64,000 bases of DNA from the NCBI GenBank assembly GCA_025667525.1, contig CM046882.1, positions 217,666,592 through 217,730,591 on the forward strand, written 5' to 3'. The stretch comes from Glebionis coronaria (Eukaryota > Streptophyta > Magnoliopsida > Asterales > Asteraceae). This document shows, in pieces, positions 10,816 through 22,765 of this stretch (its first letter is position 1; every line of letters begins with the position of its first letter). The translations under genes and the position numbers were made by a program. The notes beneath the pieces are model-generated. The model searched no databases. It was not told where the DNA came from and saw only the letters and a program-made list of their open reading frames with translations.

Positions 10816-12069
10816 CTAAAAAGTGTGTGTGAAATCTACCAAGTTTCTATCTCTTCCTCTCTCTAGAATATACAAAGATTTACAATATCTAACATTTTTG
10901 TCCAAGGACGGCTCTAAGGGCATGTTCACTTGCATCGCACATAAGCACAAATGGAAGGTTCCAACTAGGACTTGCAACAATTGGTGTGCATGTAAGATTT
11001 GATTTAAGAGTTTCAAATACTGAAAGGCATTCATCATTAAATCGTTAGTAAAATCCTGCATGACCTAAAAAACATCTAATTCCTTTCACGTTAGTAGGTG
11101 GTGGGAGTTTTAAAATTACGTCTATTTTTTATTTGTCAACTTCTAAGCCTGCGCCAGACACTTTGTGTCCAAGCACAATTCCTTATTTTACCATAAAGTG
11201 ACATTTTTCCCAGTTTAGCACAAGATTTTCTTCTTCACATCGTGCTAACATTTTATCAAGATTGCTAAGACATGTGTCGAAAGAATTCCCAAAGACGGAA
11301 AAATCGTCCATGAAGACCTAGACTGATTCTTCAATCATATCGTGAAAGATTGCAATCATACACCTCTGAAAAGTAGCAGGTGCATTGCATAAGCCAAAGG
11401 GCATGGGCTTATACGCGTAAGTTCCAAATGGACAAGTAAATGTGGTTTTCTCTTGATCCATAGGGTTAATTGGGATTTGAAAATATTCGAAAAACCATCG
11501 AGGAAACAAAAGTATTCATTCCCTGCCAGTCGTTCTAACATTTGATCCATAAAGGGAAAAGGAAAATGATATTTCGCAGTTACGTCATTTAATTTACGAT
11601 AGTCAATACAAACTCTCCATCTGGTGATGGTTCGTGTTGGTATTAATTCATTGTTCTCGTTAGTTACTACAGTGATGCCTCCTTTTTTAGGTACACAATG
11701 AATAGAACTAACGCAGCGGCTATCGGCGGTTGGGTAGATTATTCCAGAATCGAGGAGTTTAAGGATCTCTTTTTTAACAACGTCCTTCATGTTAGGATTT
11801 AGTCTTCGTTGTTTTTCAACAATCGGTTTCTTGTTATCCAAAAGATGGATTTTGTGTTTACAGAATGATGGACATATGCCAGGAATATCAGAAGTTTCCC
11901 TAGCAAAAGCTTGTTTATGCTTCTTGAGAACTTCAATTAGATCGTTTTTGTGTTCTTTCGAAAGTTTGGATGAAATAATTACAGGTAGTAATTTTTCTTC
12001 GTAAAGAAACACATATTCTAGATGTTCAGGAAGAGGTTTAAGTTCTAAATCTTTAGGGGGCTCTTCCAC
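10816..12069 (-). pseudogene. Athila-like reverse transcriptase and RNase H start, degraded
   Basis: The largest open piece is 11356-12069, with an RT N-terminal region (QRRLNPNMKDVVKKEI, LLDSGIIYP, CVPKKGGITVV, WRVCIDYRKLND, FPFPFMDQMLERL). After frame changes the catalytic FMDD is readable at about 11300-11311 on the minus strand. Further pieces of RT, including a GHKVSG motif, lie downstream (11040-11290), and the RNase H start (LMCDASEHALRAVLG) is at about 10905-10970. Several in-frame stops and frameshifts make it non-functional. It continues the protease segment upstream at 12125-12886. Confidence 0.85.
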
Positions 12070-12124
12070 ATATTTCTTATCTTTGAAATCGGTTGGTTTA
12101 GAAAGTTATGGTTTCAAATGGTGT

Positions 12125-12886
12125 TTATTTTTCTTCTTCAGGTGTTTCTGTAGGTTCGTTAGTATTAACGGCTATGAAGGCATCAAATTCAGCAAAAAGT
12201 TCTTCTTCGAGGATGGTTCCTTTGATAGAATATAAAATTTTGCTTCCTTCATCAAGAAGAGCGTCGAAATCGGCTTCAACGACTTCGACAATGAAATCAA
12301 TGCTAAAACAAGTATCGTCATTAGAATAAGAATGTTTCATTGCTTCATCGATAGAAAAGGAAATTCTATCTTCTCCAACTTCAAGGTAGAGTTGTTTTTG
12401 TTTCGCACGAATCACAGCGTCAGCTGTATGCAAGAAAGGTCTACCAAGGATAAGTGGTACCTTCCTCTCTTCTTCCATATCTAGTATTACAAAGTCGATA
12501 GGAAAAATGAATTTTCCAACTTCAACGAGCATGTTTTCGGCTGTTCCCATTGGGTATTTAAAAGAAAGATCCGCAAGGAGAACGCTCATTTTTGTGTGTT
12601 TGAGAACATCTTTTAAGAGTTTAGCATACAAGGAGTATGGCATGAGATTGATACTAGCGCCAAGATCGGCCAAGGCGTTACAAGAGTATGAGTGATGGAA
12701 AGTACATGGAATTAGCAAACTTCCAGGATCTCCAAGTTTTGGTGGTACTTTGTTTTGGATAATGGCAGAACATTCATCATTTAGAAAAGCTGAAGATACA
12801 TCTTCAAACTTGTGTTTGATTTTGATAAGTTCTTTGATAAATTTGCCATAGTTTGGCATTCCAGCCAGAACATCGACTAAAGGCAT
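12125..12886 (-). pseudogene. Athila-like gag end/retropepsin fragment, cut by copia A
   Basis: An open 253-codon stretch. It carries PNYGKFIKELI from the end of gag, then a retropepsin core with ALADLGASINLMPYS (active-site DLGA) and the flap-side ILGRPFLHTA. This is the Athila/Tat layout, in which the protease uses DLG rather than DSG or DTG. The reading frame starts exactly at the copia A insertion (12887), so the true N-terminus has been displaced. A C-terminal acidic linker (LDEGSKILYSIKG) leads towards RT. Confidence 0.85.
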
Positions 12887-12976
12887 TGTTAGGTCAATTC
12901 AGTGCCTAATGATCTCACTGATGGATTTGAATAACAATCAGCCTAAGTGAAGTATTAACCTTGAACATAATGAAGT

Positions 12977-13000
12977 CACTGAGTGAACAGTCACTCGGTG
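12977..13000 (+). repeat. Inverted repeat in copia A LTR
   Basis: CACTGAGTGA, a 4-base spacer, then TCACTCGGTG: 9 of 10 bases pair. It lies near the start of U3 and could be a dimer-type protein-binding site or a hairpin. Confidence 0.5.
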
Positions 13001-13385
13001 AGTTACCTTCGAGTTCCTAGACTGAGTCTAAAAGAAAGACTCAAGCATTCAGCAAGGCGAATCTCAATGAATTTCTTCTAAGTCGAAGAAGAAGGTGACG
13101 GGTTTAGTGAGTTGTGTCAATAGATTCACTGAACCCCATACGATATCCCTAAAGAAACAAGCATTCTCCAAGACTGAAGTAAAGGCGGGGTAAGTTGAAT
13201 TGTGATAAGATGGAGTACATCACACAATTAGCGTAACTTACCCTTCTAGGATAGATAAGGTACTGACAAGTGTAAAAGGACTTATGTCCTATTACTTAGA
13301 ATAGGCTAAGACAAGATTGTATACTGTACCAATAAGACAAGAATTGCACATGGGCAATTCTTTGTCTTCTATCTTACTTTCCTTC

Positions 13386-13393
13386 TATAAATA
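13386..13393 (+). promoter_or_regulatory. TATA box of copia A LTR
   Basis: TATAAATA preceded by CCTTC and about 370 bp before the LTR end, the expected layout for a copia U3/R boundary. Confidence 0.7.
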
Positions 13394-13767
13394 GGATGCT
13401 GGTAAAAGGAGAGAAATAAGTTTGTGCACTAAAGGCTTTAGACATTCACAAACAAAGTTTCTCTCCTCCAAATATGATCAAAAACTTGAGTTCTACACTC
13501 TTGTTGATAGAATCGTCAAGCTTAGCAATCGTTAGGATTGGACTAGCTTGTTAGTGAGGAGATCACCAAAACACACATTGTCTATTCAATCCCTAATGTA
13601 GCTTCGTATACAATAGGGTATAATTCATTAATAAAGCTAAGAGTTAAACGTTGAAAACCTTTGTGTTATTTACTTTACTTTATATTAAGTTTATTACATT
13701 ACTTTACCATGAGATAGGACTATACTTAGTATTCTTAAGTATAGAACTAATTACAAGGGACCAACAA

Positions 13768-13780
13768 GTGGTATCAGAGC
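13768..13780 (+). other. Copia A primer-binding site
   Basis: TGGTATCAGAGCA, complementary to the initiator methionine tRNA 3' end, two bases after the LTR. Confidence 0.92.
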
Positions 13781-13839
13781 AGTAGGATTATAAAACATTT
13801 TTAACTACCGTCACAAAGTTTTTAAAACCTTGATCCATT

Positions 13840-15105
13840 ATGGCTGAAAGTAATGTACCCCAACTTGTTAACAAAAAAGGAGCAAGTTACTCTGTTAACG
13901 CTCCTAAGTTAGAAGTTGAAAGATTTAACAAATGGAAGAAAAGATTTCTATGTTATTTGATGGGAATGGAACCTTATTACATCACTTGTATTAAGAATTG
14001 TCCATTCAAACCAAAAACATTAGCTGGTGATGACAAACTTGAAAACCAATGGTCTGACGATGAAAGGAGAGTGGTCAATCAAGACCAACGTCTCAAAAGC
14101 ATCATAATATCTTGTCTTCCTAACGATATTATGGAGGTTGTCATCGAGTGTGAGACGGCCAAAGAGACTTGGACAGATCTTGTTCATAGTTTCGAAGGAA
14201 CATACGACACTAAGGAAAATCGGATTATGGACCTGAAGTTAGAATATAACACTTTTAGGGCCAAACCATCTGAAACACTTCCTCAGACTTATAACATATA
14301 TAAGACTTGCTCAATGACCTATCAAATGACGGGGTTAAAATGTCTAACCATGAAATCAGTGTTGGTTTTGTGAACAATCTCTCTGAAAAATGGCTTGGCT
14401 TTTCTCAAGGACTAAGAAATGCTAATCCCATACAGACTCAGGATCTTGCAGACATTTATTGAAGATTTATCTATGAAGATAATATAATAAATAGAAGATA
14501 TCCTGAGTCTAAGAGCCTTAATAACAGACATCTCAGCCAAACCTACCCCAGTTGATCATGGACCTATTACAACTGCTTTTTACTCAAATGTAAGTGTTCA
14601 AGATTTTCAGGAGACCTGAGAGGATGAGGTTGATGAAAGATCTAGTACTAAATACATAAGGGATCTAAATAGGGGATATCGTGAAAGGGCCATGTTGGTA
14701 AATACCAAACGTTATATCAAAATAACTAGATTTGCTGGAATTCAATCCACTGAGGGAGTGGATTGTTACTGATGTGGTAAAACGGGGCATTTTGCAAAAT
14801 ATTATCTTTCAAAAACTCCATTGGCCTCATATAAAAGTCAAAATTATTCATCAGGCAACGACAATTTTCAATCCAAGTTTACACCAAAACTGATTCAGGC
14901 TTCTCCAAATAACCAACGCTTTCAAAATAATAAGAAAATTGAGAAGGATTATAGGTCTGAGTATATAAAGGTTAAAGAAAAGCTTGCACTTTTAGAAATG
15001 GAGCTTTCAACTAATCCGACTCAAAAGCCTTCTCAAAATAAAGCCAAAGGTCTGGTAGATGTAACATTTGATTGGGATGATGAAGACTTGTCCTCAGATG
15101 ATTAG
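13840..15105 (+). pseudogene. gag: Copia A gag, degraded
   Basis: The ATG at 13840 opens a clean 177-codon stretch with a copia gag (UBN2-type) domain: FNKWKKRFLCYLMG near the start, then ETAKETWTDLVHSFEG. A frameshift near 14340 and stops follow. A zinc knuckle is recognisable at about 14763-14812 (CGKTGHFAKYY), but the second residue after the first Cys is a stop codon and the last Cys has become Tyr. The last open part, 14821-15105, ends in the acidic FDWDDEDLSSDD. It is non-functional but clearly of gag origin. Confidence 0.85.
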
Positions 15106-16218
15106 GAAGTCAGATATCAAGTGTTGATGGCTCTAGCTGACGATGAACTATCAGTTGGGAAGAGTCATACTCGAAATGGAGAATGGGTTGACATCACAAT
15201 GAGAAAGGTAAACATGCTCCTCTCTATGGATGAAGAGTCTAATTCGAAGAAGTTCCTTAAGTATATAAACATTAACCTATAGTTTCTTAAAGAGCAGAGA
15301 TTAGATCTTCTTTCAAAATATAATAAACTTGTTTTCGAATTAAACAAATGTAGAGAAGATTTTTTTATTTTGAAACAAGCCAAACTTGAAGCAGTAAGCT
15401 GTCAACTTCAGAACACTTAACTCACTAAAATCAATCATGCTCTTCAAGAGCAACTTAAGGAAGAAAAACGCATCATTGAGAAATGGACAAATAGCTCTAC
15501 CTTAGCTTCTCAGTGTATAAAAAGTCAAATTCCTGCCCAAAAGAAGAAAATTCATGGGACACGTCAACTCAATGAAAAGCCACCTACTAAGGATATGAGT
15601 GAAAAAGCATTTCTTCCAGCCTCAATAGGGTTTGATCAAGAAATGATTCCTAAGTCAAAAAACTGGGTTGAAAGATCAAATCCTGAGAGTGTGTTGCCTA
15701 ACATTGATACTAGAAAAAAATAAATCCCTGAATCTCAGGCTATTAATGAAAAACTTGGGCTTAATAAAGATACAGATGTCCCAAATAAATCCAGTAACAC
15801 TGAAACACCTGGGGTTGTTGAGGACATTCAGACTCCTCTGCGTCCTTTGAAAAATATTCAAGGGGCAAGTCCATGTTTTGAACTAATTCCACTATCTTAT
15901 CAAGAACACTCACCTAGAGGAAGAGGTTGGGTTAGGTTGTACTGAACAAACAAAGCCTGATTCAAAAGTGATATCCAATCATACTGAGTCAGGAACTGTC
16001 ACTAAGAAAACAACCAAACCTATCTCTCCCTCAGGGACTCCTTCAAACTCAGTCAACTTTATTCCTATTGTAAATCAAGAGTAGTTAAGTAGATTGTTCC
16101 ACTTTTCATGGAAGAGAAGCTGAACCCAGCCTCTAAAACTCAGGGTGAAACATCTGTTTCCTCACAGCCTGAATCATAAACAAGTAACAAAACTGAACCT
16201 TAGTCTTCTAAGAAAGTT
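15106..16218 (+). pseudogene. Copia A gag-protease linker, coiled-coil-like, degraded
   Basis: Translation in the gag frame and its neighbours gives Lys/Glu/Leu-rich, coiled-coil-like pieces (RLDLLSKYNKLVFELNKC at ~15299; ALQEQLKEEKRIIEKW at ~15439) and a Pro/Ser-rich stretch, with several stops (for example near 15280, 15418 and 15721). This fits the long C-terminal extension of Gag in large-gag copia elements. No enzymatic motif is visible. Confidence 0.55.
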
Positions 16219-16752
16219 AAAGCAAAGAAACCTTCCTGTGACCTATGTCACTACACAAATCATACCAATGATTACTGCTTTAGATTTCACTATTGCATGA
16301 AGTGTAAAACTGAATATCACATGATAGCAGATCATGAGATGCACATGGCTTCTATTAGAAATGCTAATAGATATAATGCTCAGCCTTACAACTATGGGCC
16401 CGCTTATCAACAAATCAGAAAATCCAAGGCTAAGCCTTACCAACCATGTAAACATTGTGGCATCCCTGATCATAGGCCTGATGATTGTGTATACTACCCT
16501 GAGTGTGATATTTGTGGAAGAAATAATCATACTACCTCATGACATAATCGAATAATCATGGTCAGAAGGGAAATGCTAGCTGAGTCATCTCAAAGCACTG
16601 AATCCTCAGTCGGACTAAGCTGCAACACATGTGGAAGAATTGTTCATTCTACCTCAGACCATGCTGAGTTTGAGTACTTCAAACGAGGTGAAAGACGTCA
16701 GGCTCCTAGAGCCAGAGAGCCTACTAAAAAGTGGGCTCACAAGAGAAACTAA
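16219..16752 (+). pseudogene. Copia A Cys/His-rich multi-knuckle region
   Basis: At least four consecutive Cys/His clusters: CDLCHYTNHTNDYC (~16240), YCMKCKTEYHMIADHE (~16293), CKHCGIPDHRPDDC (~16447) with CDICGRNNH (~16504), and CNTCGRIVHSTSDH (~16621). The spacing resembles serial CCHC knuckles. A stop (TGA at ~16540) and a frame change interrupt it. It sits between Gag and protease and probably acts in RNA or DNA binding. I recall similar blocks in copia polyproteins of Asteraceae, so this region also hints at the host family. Confidence 0.7.
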
Positions 16753-16803
16753 TCCACCTCGTTATATGTGTAGAAACACTTCAAGAAGTCTGTCTGATAC
16801 TTA

Positions 16804-18259
16804 GACAGTGGGTGTTCAAGAAGTATGACACGGGTCAAAAGTTATCTACACAAATACGTGGAGCCACCAGGTCCTAAGGTAGTATTCGGTGATAACTCAT
16901 CTTGTCTTACTGAGGGATACGGTTCAATAAAATGTGGTGGAATAGTTTTCTCAAAAGTGGCGTTTGTAAACGGTTTGAAGTATAATCTCATCAGTATCAG
17001 CCAACTGTGTGATGCTAAGTACATCGTTCAGCTTGATGATAAGCAAGGAACAATCATCAATGCGAACAAAGAAATTTTGCTGACTGCTCCAAGAAGAAAT
17101 GATGTATATGTCTTAGACATGTCATCTATAACTTACTCAGGAGCATGTTTCTTTGCTAAAGCCTCAGACTCTGTCAATTGGCTTTGGCACAAGAGACTGT
17201 CACATCTCAATTTAAAGACATGAACAAACTTTCAAAACAAAACAAAGTTCTTGGCTTACCATCTCTTGTGTACTCAAAAGACAAACCTTGTTCAGCCTGT
17301 GAAAAAGGTAAACACAAGAGAGCTTCTTTCAAGCCAAAACAAAACTTTTCTATCAGGAAGTGTCTTCATCTTCTTCATATGGACTTATTTGGGCCTGTCA
17401 GTCCAATGTCCATAAATCATGAGAAATATACCCTTGTGATTGTTGATGAATACTCTAGATACACATGGGTATACTTCCTGAAAAAGAAAAGCCAAGCTCC
17501 TGAATTCATAATGTCTTTTATCAGGCAAGTAGAAAATCAAAATGACACTAAAGTTAAACAAATAATAACTGATAATGGAACAGAATTCAGGAACCAAGAG
17601 CTTGAGAGTTTTGTGATGAGAAAGGAATTTCTCATAACTTATCTTCTCCCTACACACCTGAACAAAATGGTGTGGCTAAAAGGAAGAATAGAACTCGTAT
17701 TGAAGCTGCAATAACCATGCTCAATGGATCCAATCTTTCAAAACACTTCTGGACTGAGGCTGTGAAAATAGCTTGCTATACTCAGAACAGATGTATTATA
17801 GTCAAAAGACATGATAAGAATCCTTATGAAATATTCAGGGAAAGGATTCCATATATCAACTACTTTCATGTGTTTGAATGTCCTGTGTTCATTCACAATC
17901 AAAAGAACCATCTTGGTAAATTTGATGCCACAGTTGATGATGGATACTTTCTTGGATACTCTTTTGTCTCCAAAGCCTTCAACGTCTTTAACACAAGGAG
18001 ACAACAAGTTCAGGAGTCATTTCATGTCACCTTTGATGAAAGTATGGATGCCATTAACTCCACACATCAATCAATGGAAGAGATTGGGATCAATGACTCA
18101 TCAAGATATCCCCCTGATGAGTATGAACATAGTCCCTCAAAGCAGTATCAAACTGATGCTGATATATCCTTCCATATAACACCTTACAATAGGTCAATCG
18201 ATAAATTAATCACAAATCAACATGCCCCTGACGTTCTCCCTACTCAGGCTGAAGAATAA
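16804..18259 (+). pseudogene. pol: Copia A protease, pre-integrase and integrase, degraded
   Basis: A copia-type retropepsin motif DSGCSRSMT is readable from 16804, followed by the fold region (VVFGDNSSC, GLKYNLISISQLCD). The GAG-pre-integrase zinc module (LWHKRLSHLN ... CSACEKGKH) spans a frameshift at about 17220. The integrase core has MDLFGP (first Asp), IITDNGTEF (second Asp) and, after a second frameshift near 17655, VAKRKNRT, where the catalytic Glu position is Lys (nt 17679-17681). The C-terminal part reads FLGYSFVSKAFNVFNTRR. Two frameshifts plus the Glu-to-Lys change mean integrase is dead. Confidence 0.88.
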
Positions 18260-18486
18260 AATGATTCTCTCATCCATGGAGATGTTGAGGGGACAATTGA
18301 TGAGAATACCGACTTTCCTGTCACTGAAAATCCTTCAGTGAGAAGTGATGTCCCAGTACTATGTACTGAATCACCAGTCCCTGATACTCATCAACTATCT
18401 ACAAGCTCTAATCTAAGTCCTCAGGACAGATGGTAAAGACAAAAACACATAGAACTTGTAAATATAATTGGTGATGTGTCTGATGG

Positions 18487-18709
18487 ATGCTCACACACAG
18501 TAAGGCTGCTAAACTTTCTGCTGCCTCAGCCCATGAATGTCTGTTTGCAGACTTTCTCTCTAAAGTTGAACACAAAAAGATCTTAGAGGCCCTGACACAT
18601 CCAGGGTGGGTTGAGGCCATGCAAGAAGAGCTCAAACACTTCCTCAGGAACAAAGTTTGGAAACTTGTTCCTCTCCCTAAAAGGAAATCAGCTCTTGGTA
18701 CAAAATGGG
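18487..18709 (+). pseudogene. Copia A RT N-terminal fragment, cut by element B
   Basis: Reads EALTHPGWVEAMQEELKHF and KSALGTKWV, the conserved start of copia RT, then stops being copia where B's LTR begins (18710). The segment 18260-18486 before it is the variable integrase-RT linker with a frame change. The catalytic YVDD part is absent from the whole window for this element. Confidence 0.88.
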
Positions 18710-21700
18710 TATAACACCCCACTTTGATAAGTGGACCGTTACGCGTAATTATGGCATGTCATCAAAGCATGCAAGGTAATATGTAGTAAAACATACATGA
18801 CCATAGGGAAAACCGGAATCAAACATCGGTTCTCAAACATAAGCCCAAAACATAATAAAGTAAATGAAATGAATGAAAGACTAAACAAGCATAAGTATAT
18901 GAAGGCAAAAAGAGATGAAGTCTATGGCAGCTTCCATCGTATGCATGTCCTCTAAATGCTCGAGTCTATCCCTGGGTACCTGCCATTTTGGGACATGGAA
19001 AGGAAAGTAACGGCTGAGCATAACGCTCAGTGCACGGATATATAAGCATGGAATGAATAATATAAATAGGTAAAACATATAGCAGCAGAATTGACTAAGT
19101 CTTGGATAACCTGGTATATCTTAGTAAAACTGGTTTTATCGTTTTAAAAGCCTTATGTTTATCTTATAAAAACTGTTTAACATGTTTACCATTAGCCAAT
19201 ATAGGTCATGAAATATCAACGTGCATGAATACTTGGAAGGGTGACCTCGTCATGCAAATTAGAGGGGCTGCCTCTAATTTAATATAACTGTTTTGGTAGG
19301 AGGGATCAGCTCCTTGTGAAGGATGCAAGGCACACACAACATTCACCTAAATAATCTGCTGAAAACATATAAACTAGGATGCACCCATACGCCCCACATG
19401 ATAATAATAATAATAATATGGCCAAAAGCTGAAGGGACGCCATGAGCTATCACTCTGTCGTGGTGGAGTCATAAAACTGGTGCCTCTAGTGTTATGGTTA
19501 TGGTACCTCCATAAGTAGGTGAAACTGGTCATGCATGTATATGGATTTAGGTATCTAATTAAACATAAGCAATTCAAAAACATATAAAACATATACTAGG
19601 GAAAACAGTTGGCTGCATACGGGGAATCCAAATAAGGAAGAATGTCCATACTGAAAGGACGGAGAATCCGTACCTTAAGTCCAGTGAACGAAGGAGACGA
19701 ACGGAAAAGAGTCCTACTTCGATATCACTAATGCTACATAATCAATATACGTGTATAAGTATTCTGATTACTATATACGTAACTGGTTTTATATCATGTC
19801 TTAGCTTATTTTATATGTTCATGTCCTGTTTTACTGATTCTAACATTATGTTGGGTTTATCATGTATTTTTCTATTTTGATTAAGTATTACTTGTATTTC
19901 TTGTATTATTATACTTGTTGTGTAATAATAAGTGACTTTCTAAAAATAGCAGGTTTCCTAAAATAGAAAGTTTCCAAAAATAGGAAGTTTCTAAAAGATA
20001 TATTTACTGATTAAAATAGATAAGTTTCTAAAAATAGAAAGTTTCCATAAATATATTAGCTGCCTTAATTAAATAAGTTTCTAAAAATAGAAAGTTTCCA
20101 TAAATAGAAATAAGCTGGATTATTAAGCTAATAATATAAGCCTAGTTTTACTGATTAAATATACTAAGTCATATGATTAATAACATAGTTTATTAATTAT
20201 TACATGTAAATTAAATAAACTATAGGTTAAAGTATTTAATTAAATATAACATGATTTAATTAAATAAAAGGTAATAATACTTAAGTTAAAACATGTATTA
20301 ATATTAATATTAATATAACCTAAGTTATAATAATTAATTAATTATAAGTCATATTTTAATAATTAATTAATTACTATAATAAAATACTTAGGTTAAAATC
20401 GTGTAGTATTAATTAATAATATTAACCTAAGTCCATGTTTTAATTAAATTAATTATATGCATGTTAAATTAATTTAATTAATCTGGTAATTATAAGTCAT
20501 GTTTTATAAATTTAATTACCTTGTAAATTAATATACATGTGAAGCTAATTAAAGTTGTAAAAATAATAACCCGAACCCATGTATTATTTTATTAAAACAT
20601 GTCATAAACCGAACCCGTGAAAACCCGTGAAACCCGTGTTCTGTTTACATTTAAGTCGAACCAAACAGCCTCTTTAACTTTTCATAAAACCCATAGCCAA
20701 ACAGTCCTTTAACTGTTTATTAAACCCATAGCCAAACACCCCTAATCTGCCAGTTTTCCCCTGGCAGTGATATTACAGCCACCGGCAGTAGCCGGTTTCC
20801 CCTGCCTGCAATAAATTCCCACCGAGAGCATAAAGCTCTCGGTTCCCACTGCCAGAACAAACACACCATTGGCCGTAGCCAGTGGTTTCCCCTACATGGC
20901 TGTCGTTGCCCCCGTCTGAACAAAACCAAGCCAACACCCTTTTTAGGGTTGCGGCTGGTGGACTGTTTTACCACCAAGACTCCCATGAGTCTCGGTTTGC
21001 GTGTAGGCTAAAAAAACATGACACAACCCACAGCCTTGTGTTATCCACGTTTTAAAGGCATCTTAAAAATCTGTTTTAGTTGGTTCTTGATTAATTAAGA
21101 CGTATCAACAATTAACTAAAAGGGATCTTAATTACTTACATGTTTAGGGTTTATAAAGAATAAAACTCACGAACACAAGCTTGATCTTAATCAACCATGA
21201 TTGTTGTTCTTTATTTTCCTAGTGTCACGCGTCGGCAGGGAGGAGGCACCAAAGAAAGAAAGTGACGACTGGTTTTATGTTTTAGGGTTTTGGAGTTTTA
21301 CTATCTAAAAGGAAAAATAAACACTCCCTCCCGTCTATGTATTCTTTTTAGTCGGATCTACCCACACATGGGCCTTGGCCCAAGTCTTCCTTATTGTCCT
21401 TTCTTGTCTAAACGGCCCAACAACAAAACATAGAACATTTGTTTAATAATTCGCGTTTAATTAAATGAGTACCAGGGTTCGTGTATTTTAATGTCGTGAT
21501 TTATCTTAGTAGTGATTTCACATGTCATATGTAGTATTAATTTACGTCATTACTTGTCGTGTTTAATTAGCTACGTAAATGTGTTCGTGTATTTAAACGT
21601 TCACGTTATAATTATAATACGTAATGATTATTTATATATACGTGGTTCACATGATCGTGTTTTAAATATTCGTGATTATTTACGTTCGTGATTTCATGTT

Positions 21701-21890
21701 CGTGATTATAATTATTGTTGGTAATAATTATCGTGTCTTTATCCGTATTAAATACTTATCGTGTAATAACACGTACATAATACTTGTAATTAATATTCGT
21801 AAAACGTAAACATGTTATATATGGTAAGTTTTAATCATGTACGTACGATTATAAGTGTATTGTTCATGGTAAAAGAATGCGGGTTTTACA
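18710..21890 (-). repeat. Gypsy B 3' LTR (about 3181 bp)
   Basis: On the plus strand it begins TATAACACCCC (TG mutated to TA; the other LTR has TGTAACACCCC) and ends GGGTTTTACA. It contains reversed, decayed copies of the 17-bp T1 repeat at about 19934-20110, a TTAATTAA-rich tract at 20150-20560, and a GC-rich patch near 20750-20950. The open frame at 20720-20986 in that patch has no coding support. Confidence 0.9.
19934..20110 (-). repeat. Decayed 17-bp repeat array in B LTR
   Basis: Words such as GAAAGTTTCCAAAAATAG and AAGTTTCTAAAAATAG recur with interruptions. They are the reverse complement of the T1 LTR repeat. A second decayed copy is in the other B LTR at about 39130-39295. Confidence 0.8.
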
Positions 21891-22339
21891 AATCTTCCCC
21901 ACTAAAAAGAATAATTCGTCCCCGAATTATAGATAACGTAACTGGAAGCGTAACATACCCGACTCAAACTGGAAGGTTATGCAAGATAAAAGGAAATGAA
22001 GGTGACGTGAAACATGACATAGATTAAAGGGACATGGAACGTGACATGACCAGAAGAGTCGTACTTGATTGTGGAAGGATGAGAGGATAAAATCCGGATG
22101 GCACTCGTCCATTGCCAAGTGGCTTCCCCCTCGGAACAGTTCCTCCACAAGATCTTGACACAAATGAGAAATCTTGGTCCTCCTGACCTTGACTTGAAAA
22201 CACGAAGAGTTCATGGTTATCAACGTAAGATGGATCCCCTGAATTTGATCGAGGGAAAAAAAATTAACGTGCAAGGGTAACTTAAACGTTATGGTGCAAA
22301 ACAATCTAACTTAACTGATAATTAGCAACGATGCGCGAG

Positions 22340-22765
22340 ACATATTGAAACGTAGTACGTGAAAAATTTTAAACGTGATACGTGAAAATTTTGAACGTGA
22401 TACGTGGAGATATGGTGAGTATAGTATGAGCAAACATATCGTGATCCATGATACGTGTAACATATTGTGAACGTGATATGAGGAACGTGGAATGAACATG
22501 ACATGTGAAACATATCGTGAACATGGAATACACGGCGGTAACGCCAAATGATTATAAGGTGAGACGTGGAATGTGACGTTAAACGTCTATCTAAGGATAT
22601 AGAGTTATACTAAACTTGAGTCTGGTCTCTCAAGTTCTTGCAAAACTTCCCAGAAGAAAAATGAACGTAAAATCGTAAGTGAGGATACGATCATGAACGT
22701 GAATAGTGTCATGAACGTGAATGTGCAAGAAAGTCGTGAAATTAGAACAAGGACGTGAACGTAAA
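22340..22765. repeat. Degenerate ACGTGA/ACGTG array in gypsy B
   Basis: About a dozen ACGTG words, many inside AACGTGATACGTG, recur at irregular 10-60 bp spacing, with TCGTGA variants between them. ACGTG is the core of plant G-box/ABRE sites; whether it is functional here is unknown. Confidence 0.6.

Larger units (their letters stand above)
10765..12886 (-). mobile_element. Athila-like Ty3/gypsy relic
   Basis: A minus-strand fragment running protease, RT, start of RNase H, with no LTR visible. It is bounded by T1 at 10764 and by copia A at 12887, which cuts it within the protease-region ORF. The rest of the element is not in the window. Protease and RT sequence style (ADLGASINLMP, QRRLNPNMKDVVKKEI, KKGGITVV) are those of the Athila/Tat branch. 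It is the oldest layer in the nesting order. Confidence 0.85.
12887..13765 (+). repeat. Copia A 5' LTR (879 bp)
   Basis: Begins TGTTAGGTCAATT and ends GGGACCAACA, two bases before the PBS. It contains a TATA box and an inverted repeat. No 3' LTR partner is in the window, so the ends rest on the TG...CA termini, the PBS spacing and the break in the Athila frame. Confidence 0.85.
12887..18709 (+). mobile_element. Copia A: Ty1/copia element, 5' two-thirds
   Basis: Has a 5' LTR 12887-13765, PBS, gag, a Cys/His-rich region, protease, integrase and the first part of RT. It is cut in RT at 18709 by element B, and its post-pol part reappears at 49667-50825. The intervening RT/RNase H has been lost. 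It is inserted in the Athila relic; GGCAT (12882-12886) before the LTR would be the target duplication. All ORFs carry stops or frameshifts. Confidence 0.9.

Noticed and set aside
20720..20986. 88-codon ORF in B's LTR as a possible host gene
   Set aside because: Falls in the GC-rich patch of the LTR, corresponds to noncoding sequence in T1, no domain.
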